Assembly: GCA_947044365.1 (NCBI GenBank)
Contig: OX345640.1
Span: 4,948,001 to 5,012,000 of the forward strand
Origin: Petrosia ficiformis
Taxonomy: Eukaryota > Porifera > Demospongiae > Haplosclerida > Petrosiidae
Direction of reading: 5' to 3'
Length of the DNA stretch: 64,000 nt
Shown: positions 1 to 13,400 of the stretch, piece by piece
How the letters are laid out: every line of letters starts with the position of its first letter
Numbering within the stretch: the first letter of the stretch is position 1
Program-made: the position numbers and the translations under genes
The notes under the pieces: generated by a model
The model's input: only the letters and a program-made list of their open reading frames with translations
The model's database searches: none
Told to the model about the DNA's origin: nothing

Positions 1-170
1 AGTCTAGTCACACTACTAGTTAATACCACAGCTAAGTCTAGTCACACTACTAGTTAATACCACAGCTAAGCCTAGTCACACTACTAGTTAATACCACAGC
101 TAAGCCTAGTCACACTACTAGTTAATACCACAGCTAAGCCTAGTCACACTACTAGTTAATACCACAGCTT
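1..170. repeat. 34-bp tandem repeat, five copies
   Basis: Five near-identical 34-bp units, each containing CACTACTAGTTAATACCACA, run from the first base of the window, so the array may extend further left. A degenerate sixth piece ends near 200. There is no coding content. It lies downstream of the last CLP1 exon seen here, probably in a CLP1 intron. Confidence 0.9.
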
Positions 171-654
171 CTAAGCCGACAAGTTAATACCACAGCTTTA
201 CATGGTCATTATGAGGTAGAAAGTTTGTAGAAAAACAGACCCAGGTGTGTGCTACTTGCCTAAAGTACTCATCGGCAGTGAGTCATTGGTGTTGTGCAGA
301 GTTTTTGATATGCATGGGCCAGATTGGCTCAACATTAGTTAGTGTGTGTGCCATTTGAAATGCAATTTCAGCCAATTAACAAAGACTTTTAGTGATAATA
401 TAATTATAATTAACTGGCCCAAAGAGAGAACTGTGCAGTGCCAAATATGAAGTTCTTTGGGCCAATATTGTACCATATGTGCTTATCAAAAACACAGGTG
501 TTGTGATATCCCATGTGTATCTACTAGATTTGGAACAAACACTACACATCAATCGTTGAGAATACATACACGAGTTACTTACTACAAAATATATAAAAGT
601 CTCAACTACATGTGAATGAACTAAAGTATAGGTATGTTTGATGGGCAGTCCTAC

Positions 655-3600
655 CTATTTCAACAGGAACTAATTGTGTGTTTCCATCTTCAGCTTTAGC
701 ACCAATAGGAAGACAAGACTCAGGAACTTCAGGTGCTAAAGTAATAGAGATTTTTATATGATTAATTAATCAAAACAGTTTACTACAGAAAAACCTAACA
801 TTAAAAATGGCCACAAGTGAAACAAAGAAATCCCATAATCATTTTGCTTAGGCTTATGTCTTGTGGTCAAGTTTGCAGTTGCTAATCAATATATTGGATT
901 AATAACAATCAAGTTAGTTAAACAAGGAAACCGTTATTATATAATCGCTGTCTATTTTAGTTAGAGTTTCTACCTCACATCAAATGTATATTACAGTCTG
1001 TGCCAATAGTAATAGTAATGAAAACATAATATTGTATAATTTGTAAGTTATTGTTTTATATTTACTGTCTATTTTAATTAGGGTTTCTACCTCACGTCAA
1101 ATGTATTACAGTCTGTGCCAATAGTAATATTTAATGAAAACATAATATTGTAAGAACAGGATATTGTATAATTTGTAAGTCAGAAACTCCATTCACAATT
1201 GATATATTATAAAGAATAATAAAAATGGAGAAAGATGTAGGACGTCAAAACCCAAAAACCATGCAAACAAGGTTGGGTGGTTACATAGGACCTAAAATTA
1301 AACAAACCACTTCCATATAACCCTACATAAGTACTTGCACTGCTTTAAAGCAAAATACAAAGAGCTGTACTTATGTAGGGTTATATGGAAGTGGTTTGTT
1401 TAATTTTAGGTCCTATGTTAACCACGCAACCTTGTTCGCATGGTTTTTGGGTTTTGACGTCCCTACATCTTTCTCCATTTTTATTGAAAAAATGTTTTTA
1501 TTATTCTTGTTTCCATTGTTTTTTTTTTGAATGGTAGACGATTTGTGACTATTTTATGTAGATTGCTGTGAGGCTTGATTATCATTGAAGGTCAGACTTT
1601 TGTATAATTATATCCATTATGATTATCATTCTTTTTCACTTACAGATGACACTGCCTATTTTATATTCACTTACAGCTTTGCCACAAGAAGTAGTGCTAG
1701 TCTCTGTGTCAATCATTTGGGATTCCAGTGCTTATCATAGTATATAATATTATATTATCAGTATACCATGGTTTTAATATTATGCTCATTATTTTCAGAA
1801 TGAATTTGCTCACAAACTTATGATTCCAATGTAGCAGGCAGTTTCAGTAAACAGCTTTCATGTTCTGAGGACACAAATGCGCATAAGCAATTAATTCCAC
1901 ATGGCTAAATTAATGAATACACTGGAAAATAATAATAATAATAATAATATGAAGCAGATTTTGCCAGTTTTGCCACTTGGCAGTTCTCTACCTTAACGAC
2001 AATCTTTGGCCATCTAGACAGTGTTGGTAGTCATAAAAACACTAGATATGAATAGGTATGTGTGTATTAAAGCTTATATGTATATATTACCAGAGATTTC
2101 AGCTCATCACTTGCAATTGAAATGTATGGGCGGCCATTCTTTTTCCGTGCCATCCCTACATAGAGAGTACTACTGTACTCTCTGATAAGCAGTGTTCTAT
2201 TAATGCAATGGATACATAGTTAAATACCGTGCCTTCTGCCATACACATAAGCAAATGAGTATCAATTTAAATAAAAAAAGTTTTAAACCACGTCAGCTAC
2301 ATGTAAAAACATCCTTTGTATCTAGTAGTGATACAGTACATCATGAATTTCATTAATTAACAAAGAGAACATAGAAGGGTGTGAAAGGTATGGTAGCAGA
2401 GTGGAAAAAACAAATGGAAATAGCAGTAAGGTAAAAATACAATGTAAGCTCTGTGATTTTTGACTAGCATACCACTATCTGTTGAAATGCAAATAGAGGT
2501 CAAAGGTCAAGTCCCTTACAAACAGCTCAGACTATAACTTGCTAATATATATAGTAAAATACTTGATATCATACATGTTATTCTATAAAGGTCCCATATT
2601 GTGTTTTTAATATTCATAGTGGAGGTGTTTTGAACTTTATAGTAACATAATCAATGTATTCTTGAAAAGAAGGTTTCGGCCCGAGGGCCTTCTTCATCTT
2701 ATGATATTTACTACAAGTTAAATTTATCCTTTTTATATGAAAGTATGAAGATGATAGTACAGAACAGGGTGAAGGTTTATCATGATGGTGATATGACTGT
2801 TTTGACCATTATAGCTATTATTATTGATATACATTTTCTTTTTTATGTACGTATATATACTTGAATTTGTATTCAACATGATGGTCCTGGAGTTGTGTTA
2901 ATAAATAATTAATAAAATAATGCAGAATTATATTTTCATCAAAAGGTTAATATTAATTCAATGAATACTTCTACCAATATATATAGAGAAATAAATATCC
3001 CTATGATTGCTCAATAATCGGCACAATTGTTGACTACTTTCTCATGTCTGAAACCCAGCAATATAATAATTATGTAATGGTGTTTTTTCATTCTTCTTAC
3101 TATTTAATGGTTATTGTATATGCTTACAATGTATTTCAACTACAACAGTTATCAATTGCAGTCAGTTTCCACACACTGATTTCTTCCTGCTGGGCTGTTG
3201 TAGTTCAAGGTGCAAGCATATTCATTTACGCGCCATGCCCATCAGACTGAGCCCCACAGAATGATGCAACTCCCTTAACTACATACATGTATACAACACA
3301 TAGTTATAGGAGTTATTATGACATCCCTATGATTGCTTTCCCATGGGTTCAAAATATATATTCTTGTGTACTATAGTATATCTATTTCTATCCATACCTC
3401 CAATTTTATAAATAGAAACACTTGAAAAAGGTATTTCAAAAGAGAATGGAAAGTATGAATTCACTCCTTTCTTTCCATAAAAGTATTCTCTCACTGATTC
3501 TTCTCTTGTTTTTCTCTTGAATTCTCGACTTCTTGCAACAACCTGAAATCAATTAAACTAATGCTCAATATTTGTTGAATGATACAGGATAGTATATTGG

Positions 3601-4426
3601 TCCATTGGGTTAATGGTTATGTCACTGAATTTGTCAATCATAGCACATACCAGATGAGTGGATTTCTATAGGAGGCCAATGAAACTTAGTATCCAGGAAG
3701 AACTTAACTACACTAACGAACAAATATGAATCCTAAATTCCCAATAGACACAAGCAAGACTGATGCTTATGCTTTTAGATAATGCAATTCAGTTGTTTCG
3801 ATACAAAATGGCTGAAAGGCAGTCATCTAAACACAAGCATTTCTTAGGATGACAAACAGTTTAACTTCGTAAATATGATTGTCACACATCTCAAATGATA
3901 TACAGTAATAGTCATATAAAATTACAACCATCACTTATTAGCAATAGCATTATAATGATGAGAATACTCTGCTTCTCATGTTTGAAATGTCACAGCAACA
4001 AAGCAATCGGTACTAAAATTTCATTGAAATGTATTGGCAGATCAGTGCTTGAAATAACAACATCCAGCAATCCAGATATTTTGCTTCTTGTCCAGATGAA
4101 ATTACATTTTACTGGACAAATTGTCTGATTAGTTATAAGAATAACAAACATAAGACTGTAACCCTCACAGCGAGATTAATTATTAGCCAAAAGCAGTAAT
4201 GGGCTAGCTAGTAGATTACTTCTATATCTCATAAGTCATGAATGAGTACAGTATGGATTCGTGAGACTTGCTTTTTTTCCAGACAAAATTCAGAACATGG
4301 TGGTTAAATATTGATCAGATTTTGTTGCTGGACACTTTCAAAAACTATTTCGAGCACTGTAAATATAATGAAGTACAGAACATAATTATGCCAGCTTATT
4401 ATCATTAATATTGAAAACCAGATTAT

Positions 4427-4457
<31 letters not shown>

Positions 4458-7400
4458 ATTATTACTATTGTTATTAATATTAATATTAATATTACTGACC
4501 CCTCCAGATTTTGGCAAACGAAGTATACTTGTATTATTAGGTAGATCTTTCTGAAAATCATTGTATAATCTCTCACTGTCTAGTACTAAAACCACATCCA
4601 CTAAAACAAAGAAGTATGGTTTGTTTCATGTACATACACATATATATGTATTACTACCAAACACAGGGTGAAGCACTTAGAAGGTACTTGAACATAATCT
4701 CAAGTACACAGTAAAGTGCTTGAGGCTAAACTTCTCATGTAGTTGAACAGGTGGAAGTGCTTTGAGCACAAGCTGAAGGCACTTTGAAAGTCCTTCAAAA
4801 ATAATTTTAACCATATTTCTAATTAAGCAACACAAAAAAGCTGTTTAGTGAATTATATTTTATAAACATCCATCTTTTGAAAAGTACTATCTTTCATTCG
4901 GCATTGTTCAGGCTAAAACATCTTCCAGCAATGCTTAAAACGTCATGGAAAGTAGCACATTTTTAAACAATGATATATTTAAAAGCAATTTGAAGCATTT
5001 CTGCTTAACAAGCACTTAATTGTGCTTCACAAGCATTTTACTCAGTGTCTAGACTAAAACACATGTTATTTGTTATTGTATTCATGTAAACACTAATTAG
5101 TCTCTGAGTAACATACTAGAATGAGTAATACACTACAGGTTATACCAGAGCTAAAAATAACATTCACATGTTGACTGGTCACTTTGTCCAGACATATTGA
5201 AATTTGCCCGGACATTGGGTTATTTTGAGTGGTCATCACTTAATGATATATTAAATAGATAATCACACCTTCATTCTTTACTTCACAGTCCAGCCAGGAC
5301 ATAGTCTGAAGCTCCTTGTCCAGCTCTGTCTGCCACTTTGTAAAGGTTAAATGGGTAACACTTCTTTTCTTAGAAGGCTCATCAACATCTTGCCCTGAAT
5401 GGCTTCGCTTCATTATAAAAACACTTCAAAGCTTTAACAGCTGTTACACTATAATAACTCACACATGTGTGTATGCTTTGCGCATGCGCGCTTAATTATG
5501 CTGCTTAAGCAAACATGAAAAAATGGAGAAGACAGATGTAAAAGAAAAACGCAACTTAGATGGTTAAAAGATGGAGTGTTTAAATAACTATCTTTGACAA
5601 CAAAAAAGTCTTCATCAATGTAAGAATTCTTGTGTTGTTAGCTAGTTAATTATATCATGCATTTTTCAAAATTTTGTCTGGACATAATGACCAAGTGTGC
5701 TATTATTTGAGTGGCCATGACCGAGATTTGCACGGAAATTGACCGTTGTCCGGATGTTATTTTTAGCTCTGTAATATACTATACTTTATTATGACATATA
5801 GTTTATATACTAGTCAGTATAGATCAAGACTAGTACTTGTAAATATTATCTAGCAGGAAAAACAAATCAGTATTGAGAAAAATAAGAAACTCCTATAACC
5901 AACTCAAGATGTTAAAATAATCTATTACTTTTTACAGTGTACGTGTGTGTGTATATGGAAAGAAAGTCTGGGCTACTTGATTACACTGTTAAATGACCCC
6001 AGGCCTAAATGTGACGTGAGATTTGGCCATGGTGTATATAAACCAGAGTAAAATAAACCCAGGTTAAGTCTTCAACCCACCATTGCTCCTGTATTTACAC
6101 ATTAACCCTTAGAGGACTGAGCTTGTTTTTCAAAATTCTTCCCATTTCCAACACTGGCGACTATATTGCATATATTTTGGCCACCGTTCACTTTCTCTAC
6201 TCCCAACTTGGCTCCTTTTCCGACATGGAGTACTACTTCTACCAACTTGCTTACCGGGACTCGAAAGTCCCCAAGCGCTTTGTAGGATTAAATCAAATGC
6301 AGTGCTCTCCCTCTTTTGACTGGAACTGGGGCAAGCAAAATGACCACACTGCATGTTGGTACCAGCTACACCCACGATTTCAGGTTTTACAGCAAGGGAA
6401 ATGCCTCAGGTACCCACCAGAGTGCGTGGGCGGGGTCACTGAAACCACAATTTGCGTGGGTGGCGAGGGGGCACAGCCCTCTTTGAACCCCTATTAACGG
6501 GGGACACCCTCCTTTAAAATTCAATTACAAGCATTTGGAGTGCTTCATAATGCTAGGAACACACTCCAAACCACGTAGGGGTGGAATATGTGACATCAGT
6601 CTTTTAAGGGTTAAATACTAGGGCTGGGATTCGGCTGTGATTCTGAAATCAATTATCACTAACTTCAAATCGATTAATAATCGATAAAAATCAGCGGAAG
6701 TAATTAGGCCAATATCACATACTTACAATCGATTATCAGAAGAATTTTCAATATCAATTGATTAATCATCCCAGACCTATTAAATATACATGTACATTTA
6801 TCCTGGGCCTGGGCCAGATGACATAGATATTAATCTTGCCCAATAATAGACATAGGCCTAAACAGTCATTATACATGAAATGTGTACACACAGATAGACA
6901 GACACACATATTATTTACCTTCAAATGCATTGGCAGCATATAACAGACTATTATAACCACCTCCATCTATCCATCCACAAGTATTAATGACATATCCACT
7001 ATGTTTATCTGTAAAATGACAAGTTTAAAATGAATCGTGGATGCATAACATCATTTTCGTTGAATCAAAGTTTCAAATATCCCCTTATTTTTATGGTCTG
7101 CAAGGAACATCCCTTTTGATGGGGTTAATCTACATGTATAATGTGCTTGTGTCATATATGCATTGCGGGGTTAATCTACATGTATAATGTGCTTGTGTCA
7201 TATATGCATTGCGGGGTTAATGTACATGTATAATGTGCTTGTGTCATATATGCATTGCGGGGTTAATCTACATGTATAATGTGCTTGTGTCATATATGCA
7301 TTGCGGGGTTAATCTACATGTATAATGTGCTTGTGTCATATATGCATTGCATACATAGTTAACGAAGTTGCATCATTTGTCTTAAGTGGGATCAACATGT

Positions 7401-10400
7401 CAAAAAAGAACGCCTCCCTGGACCTACACAGTGCCAGCAGGCAGAAAGGAGCTTGTATAGAAACTGCAACTGCTGTTATAGCTGAAAGACATTGCAAAAG
7501 GTATATAGAAACCTTTCAAAATTAAGAAGAGTGGAAAAACAAACATTTAATAGCTGTTGAATATTCAAGCAACCATTAATGATCACCACAAAGCAATCAC
7601 AAGGATACTTTTTTCTCCATATTGTGAAACCTTTCACACTAACATCCTAATGTAGCTATTACAACATAGTCATATGAATGTGTAATTCATCATTAAGTAA
7701 AGCAGTAACCAACAGGAATTTTGAAGATGGTTAAGCCATGCAGTTTAGTGGTTAAGAGTACATGTATATACCTGAACAGAAATCAGGGATAATAGTTTCA
7801 AATCTCAGGTATTGTGTTGGATGTTTTTCTTCTACTAGACCAAACAAACTGATGTGAATAATACATTGTCATGACAACTTGTAGTCATAACTGACATAAA
7901 ATATCCAACATTTGCTCATAACATGCTGCATTGTTGAAAACCATTCCATTATAAGCAGAAAAATACTATCACAGCACAGTACAAAGTAACAGAGAGCTAT
8001 GAAGCTTACACTTGTGTTTGTAGCATGTTTCTTGCTTCTAGCAGTGGAAGGAAGGGGAAGAAAGGAAGGTGTCAAAACCAACAACAAAGGGTGCGAGGAA
8101 TGTAGAAAACCATGCGAGCTTCGTACATGTCAGATAGATGAAGTGTGTTTTGAGAGATTGATCTGGTGTCACTCTGGTATCACAAATGGCACTGTTTCTC
8201 ATTGTGCTAATAACTTACCTAATCAATGTAACTGTAATAATGATGAGATTTGTGTGAAAACTAGGAAATCGGAAACGAGTTGTCGTGTCAAAGCAGATTC
8301 ACCTGAGATTTCTGTAGTTAGTGCTTCAAAATCAATATGTCCAAATAAAGAAAACACAGGAGGAAAGAGAAGAAAGGAAGGCTCTAAGAACAGAAAGACC
8401 CAAGACCACAAAGTGTGTGAGGAATGTAGAAAACCATGTGAGCTTCGTACATGTCAAATAAATGAAGTGTGTTTTGAGAGATTGATCCAGTGTCACTCTG
8501 GTATCACAAATGGCACTGTTTCTCATTGTGCTAATAACTTACCTAATCAATGTAACTGTAATAATGATGAGATTTGTGTGAAAACTAGGAAATCGGAAAC
8601 GAGTTGTCGTGTCAAAGCAGATTCACCTGACATTTCTGTAGTTAGTGCTTCAAAACAGATATGCCCAAATAAAGAAAACATAGGAGGAAAGAGAAGAGGT
8701 GGTAAAGGACATCGTGGGTGAGCCTCTAGTTCGTGTTTCATCACAAGGGAACTTATTATATATAGCTTATAATTATTATGCTGTCATACATTTTGCTGTA
8801 AAATCTTGTTTAACCTCCTAACCTAATTCATTATCTATAATATAACTCATTACTTAGACTATGAACTGTGTACCTTCTGTAAACTAAAATAACTCTAAAG
8901 TCTGTTCACATTCATGATGACCTTAAATAAGGATGTGATGACTAAATGTATATGTAATATACAGTATAGTTTAATGGCATAAGGTTAATACATGATTATA
9001 CTATAACTCAGTATTGAAGTTCAATGGATTGAAACTTGACATAATGATGCAAAGTGAATGTGAATGACCTTTGCCACATCTACACACCATAACGATGTTA
9101 GCATCAAGATGGCATTGTATGCTTAAACACCTACCCTTTGTTTAAAATAGGCAGTCAGTCCATCCAAATTACTAGAAATGAATAGTCCACACAATGTGGA
9201 TACTCATTTCCATGCTAAAAAGCTTTTATTGCATACTTCCTCGTACACATAAGAAATATACTGGCAGTCTAGTGACTGTGATGACATCTTACCCTCAGGC
9301 TTGAAATCATCATAATGCCCATATATTCCATGTGGCACTCGGCAGACATGAGGTCAATTACAATGCAACCTAATATATTACTATTACCATTACCTTAAAA
9401 ATCAGTATATTACTATTACTAATACCGTAAATCAGGAATATTTCGTCTCTAAAATATTTCGAATTTTTATTTTTCGTATGTATAATTTTTCGTACGTGCG
9501 TACGGTATTATTTACGAATACCGTTTATTTCCATATACCCGTTAATTTTCGAATTTTTAAATTTCGTTCGCATACTGTTATACGAAAATATTTATAGTAT
9601 GAAATTTTCCCGAATTACGGTACCTCCAAAGGTAGTGTATTACTTTTACTAATACCTCCAAAGGTAGTGTATTAATATTACTAATACCTCCAAAGGTAGT
9701 GTATTACTTTTACTAATACCTCCAAAGGTAGTGTATTACTTTTACTAATACCTCCAAAGGTAGTGTATTACTTTTACTAATACCTCCAAAGGTAGTATAT
9801 TACTTTTGCTAATACCTCCAAAGGTAGTGTAATATATTACTTTTGATATTACCTTTAAAATCAGTATATTACTATTACTATTACTATTACTAATACCTCA
9901 AACATTAGTGTATTATATTTCATTTACTATTACCTTAAAAATCAGTATATTACTATTGACTAGCGAACACCTGCAGAAATTCTGCGAGCTACACCAGACT
10001 AATCATATATTTGCTATTGTTCTAGCCTCTTTATTCATTATTTTATCTTTGTAGTCACATGACTGACTGAATCCAGTGGGTTTCTAACACTGATGATAGT
10101 AATGATGTATTCAAAGTTCTCTAACTCTTCTCTTTCTTTTTTGTCATCGTAATCTGAAAATTGAAGGCACATGTCCATTTTTATTCTTATCATCTTAGTT
10201 CTCTAACTCTTCTCTTCTTTTCTCAACTTCTCCATTTGCAAAATTGTGGGCGTGTTTTCACCTTGTCGCCATGGTTTCTTCCGTGTAGCTTGACGTTTGA
10301 CTGTGACATATGTTACAAGGACAATTATATATAGATTACTGAATTGCTATAGCATTGAGGTTTCTTTAAAATTCTGTCACGTTTTAAATGAAATGAACAT

Positions 10401-13400
10401 TGCATTTAGTAAGTCTATACCTTTCCAGCCCCAAAAAATTCTAAAAGTCTCTCTACTGGCCCTACTTTAAATGAACATATTACTTATGGTCAATTACATT
10501 GAGATTGTATATTACTATTACTAATACTATTACTTGACTATCTATTACTATTACTATTATCTCAGTTTTTTAATTACCTATTACCATTACTTAGAAACAT
10601 GTGATCTTTACCATTACTATTACTATTATCTATTACTATTACCGTATGTCTGGCACTCGAAAATATGCTATAATGTAATTACAATTTCCCAAGGCTTTTA
10701 ATATAACAGTAACTAAAAGTAGTTACTATTGTCAAACTAAAACAACACATGATAGTATAATGGTATAGTGTACATTTAATGACTATTACATATACACGTA
10801 TCATGATCTCAACATTAAAAAAAACATTTCATCAAATTAATTGAAAGAAATATCTCTGAAGTTGATTGTATACAAAGCATAATATAATTATAGTCCAAAT
10901 ATGCATGACCAATAATTCATCCTTTGACAAATGATCATGTTATGTAATATCTTATTTTCAACACATAGTCACAGCATGCTACATAACTATACATATCTGC
11001 AGCTATGTATATCAGATATAAAAATGTAAATCAGACTATTTCTAATGAATAAATGCTTCAAAATGAGGTGAGTGCCATGTATAGTTATGTATACAATGTA
11101 CAAGTCTACGAGAGTGACTAAGGGCATAAGATTATGGAAGCCTTAACTTTTATAGACACTAATGTACACCATTTAAGGAAATAAGTCTCATGTGAAATAC
11201 TAGATTTTAAAAATGTAACATGATGATGGCTTCCATCATGTGATTTACACATGTACTTTGAAACATATACCACATAATCCTTCTCCCATGTATCACATAT
11301 GCACACTTTAAACCACAATAATAATCATCACCCACACACTATTCATTAGGAAGAAACCAAATGACACACTTTTACCTTTTAAGACAAAATTGTGAACACA
11401 TGATACCCTGCACAGTGAGGTAAGTTATATGACCACACAATATTTGTAAAACAATATATTAAATAAGTGGGCTTATATTTCATCACCAATACAATGTATG
11501 GCTTCTTGACTTGGCACTGCTGGAGATCATGGGGTAGTATAAAAGGAGGTTTGCAGATAACTATCAAACAAACACTGCTTGCTAAAACGTTTAAACCTGT
11601 TTTGGAAAGCTAACTGCGAATTTTACAATGAAGTTGCAAATAGCTGTTTCAGTTGCTTTGTTGTCATTCTTTCTTTTCGCAGCATGTGACGACAAAAAAA
11701 ACATACAGGACTACGACAGCTTGCAAAGCTTAGCAGAAATATTCTGCTACCGTGTGAACTACGAAACTGTTCAGCAAACCACATCTGTATAGAATCCAGC
11801 AAGAAATGCCCATTTGGTGATGAATTGTTTACTAAGTCATTATGCATAAGACATGTTCCAGAAGCTTGTGATGAGTGTGTTGATGAGCTGCAGATATGTG
11901 TGAAAATGAATAGGCAATTTACATGTCGTGACACACAAGATACACCTGACATAGAGATACAAGACGAGTTACCATGTGGACTGCCTAATAAAGGTGATCG
12001 AGATGACACAAAGACACACAAAGGAAAGCATGAAAAAAGTAAGGAAGATGAAGATGAGGAGGAGGAAGAAGAGACAAGTGGCAATGAGGAAAATGAAGAT
12101 GATGAGGAGAAGGAGGAAGGGGAGAGAGGGAAAGAAAGATCAAACAGCCGCTAGGAACCTGAGTTTTTAGTTGTAAACAATTATTTTATTTTAGCATTAT
12201 TTTGGATAAAATCATTATGTTTTGTTAATTCCTACAGGAAGATATGTAGTTCCCCTTGTTTCTCTAAGTATAATATTTAATTCTTCAAGATATTTGCTAC
12301 ATATATTGGATTAATTGCTTTTAAAATGAAGTCTACTTTTCTTGTTGTCAATGGCGTTGCCAGATCCCAATTTATACCTGGGCCTAAAAAGGGCAAATTG
12401 GCCCGCGAAGCTCACCAAAAATCTTTCAACTAATTAATTATTCATGATGGGTTTGTTGATTAATAATAATAATGAAATGAATAACGCAAAACCAAGAAGT
12501 TAATAGCAGACAGTTCTGGTGATACTGCGATATCGCCAGGAACTCCGCCAAGAACTGCTGTTACACTTGTACATGTACTGTTAAAACCATCATTTGTCGT
12601 CCTGATATCATTACTTACTAGCTGCAGCTCCTGTTCATCAGTTCAATCACTATGCTGCTGCCTTTGTCACTTAGAAGCAAAAGAATCTGACTGATTCACA
12701 TCTAAACAGTCAAAAATAGTCTGCTGTCCACCTTTACTTTGCGGCCATCTCAAATAAACAAACTTGACACGTGAACCACGTGAATATTACATGGAATAAT
12801 AATTGTTATTACTTTGAGCATAATTAAAATTCGAATTTATTTCTGATGACCAGGCCCAGGCCCGGGTGTAGCTACGCCACTGCTCATTGTGTAACTGTTT
12901 GTATTAATGACCAGTTGACTACATCAAAAAAGTAACTCAAAATGTATTTTTATGCACAGCAAGGCAATTCTTATGATTGAGGTTCACTGATTATGTAAGT
13001 ATATATATAATTATTTATCTTTGTCATGTACACATAGTACATGTATAATGATGTAGTTAAGAAAATTATGTCATTCCAGGGCCTGGGTCAATTAAAGGGT
13101 GTCGTGCATAATAGAATGCACACTCGAGTTACAGAGTACAGACCCAGCAGGAAGAAAGGAGCTTTTAGTAACACTACATTATAACTACAAGCTGCTGTAT
13201 TTGTTGCAAAAAGTATACAACAACCTTTATAAAGTATGAAAAGCTTGTTGTGTTGTTGGGTTTCAAATATCAGCAAATGAACACAAAGCAATCATATGTA
13301 CCTTTTCATTACTTTGTTTTAAATGCCATATGTATGATTACATAATCATTTAGTGGTGGAGAGCTGCCAATGTTCCTAGTTTTTCCAAATTTTTGCAAAT

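Noticed and set aside
1..170. Possible telomere or subtelomere at the left edge
   Set aside because: The 34-bp unit is not telomere-like, and CLP1 continues past this edge, so the chromosome does not end here.
1..170. CRISPR-like array
   Set aside because: The units are continuous tandem repeats with no variable spacers, and the DNA is eukaryotic.
376..567. Candidate further CLP1 exon on the minus strand
   Set aside because: The translation does not match the expected C-terminal CLP1 segment in any frame, so I left the gene open at the left edge.
4304..4576. Ile-rich 90-codon frame
   Set aside because: It reads the ATT/TTA microsatellite and the CLP1 exon in the wrong frame.
6123..6497. 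124-codon open frame, and an 81-codon frame on the other strand
   Set aside because: It lies within the inverted ends of the piggyBac-like MITE, has no recognisable motif and no supporting splice structure. The GC-rich composition alone makes long frames likely.
8223..8744. Minus-strand frames across the cysteine-rich gene
   Set aside because: They are antisense shadows of the duplicated coding unit, lacking start context or motifs.
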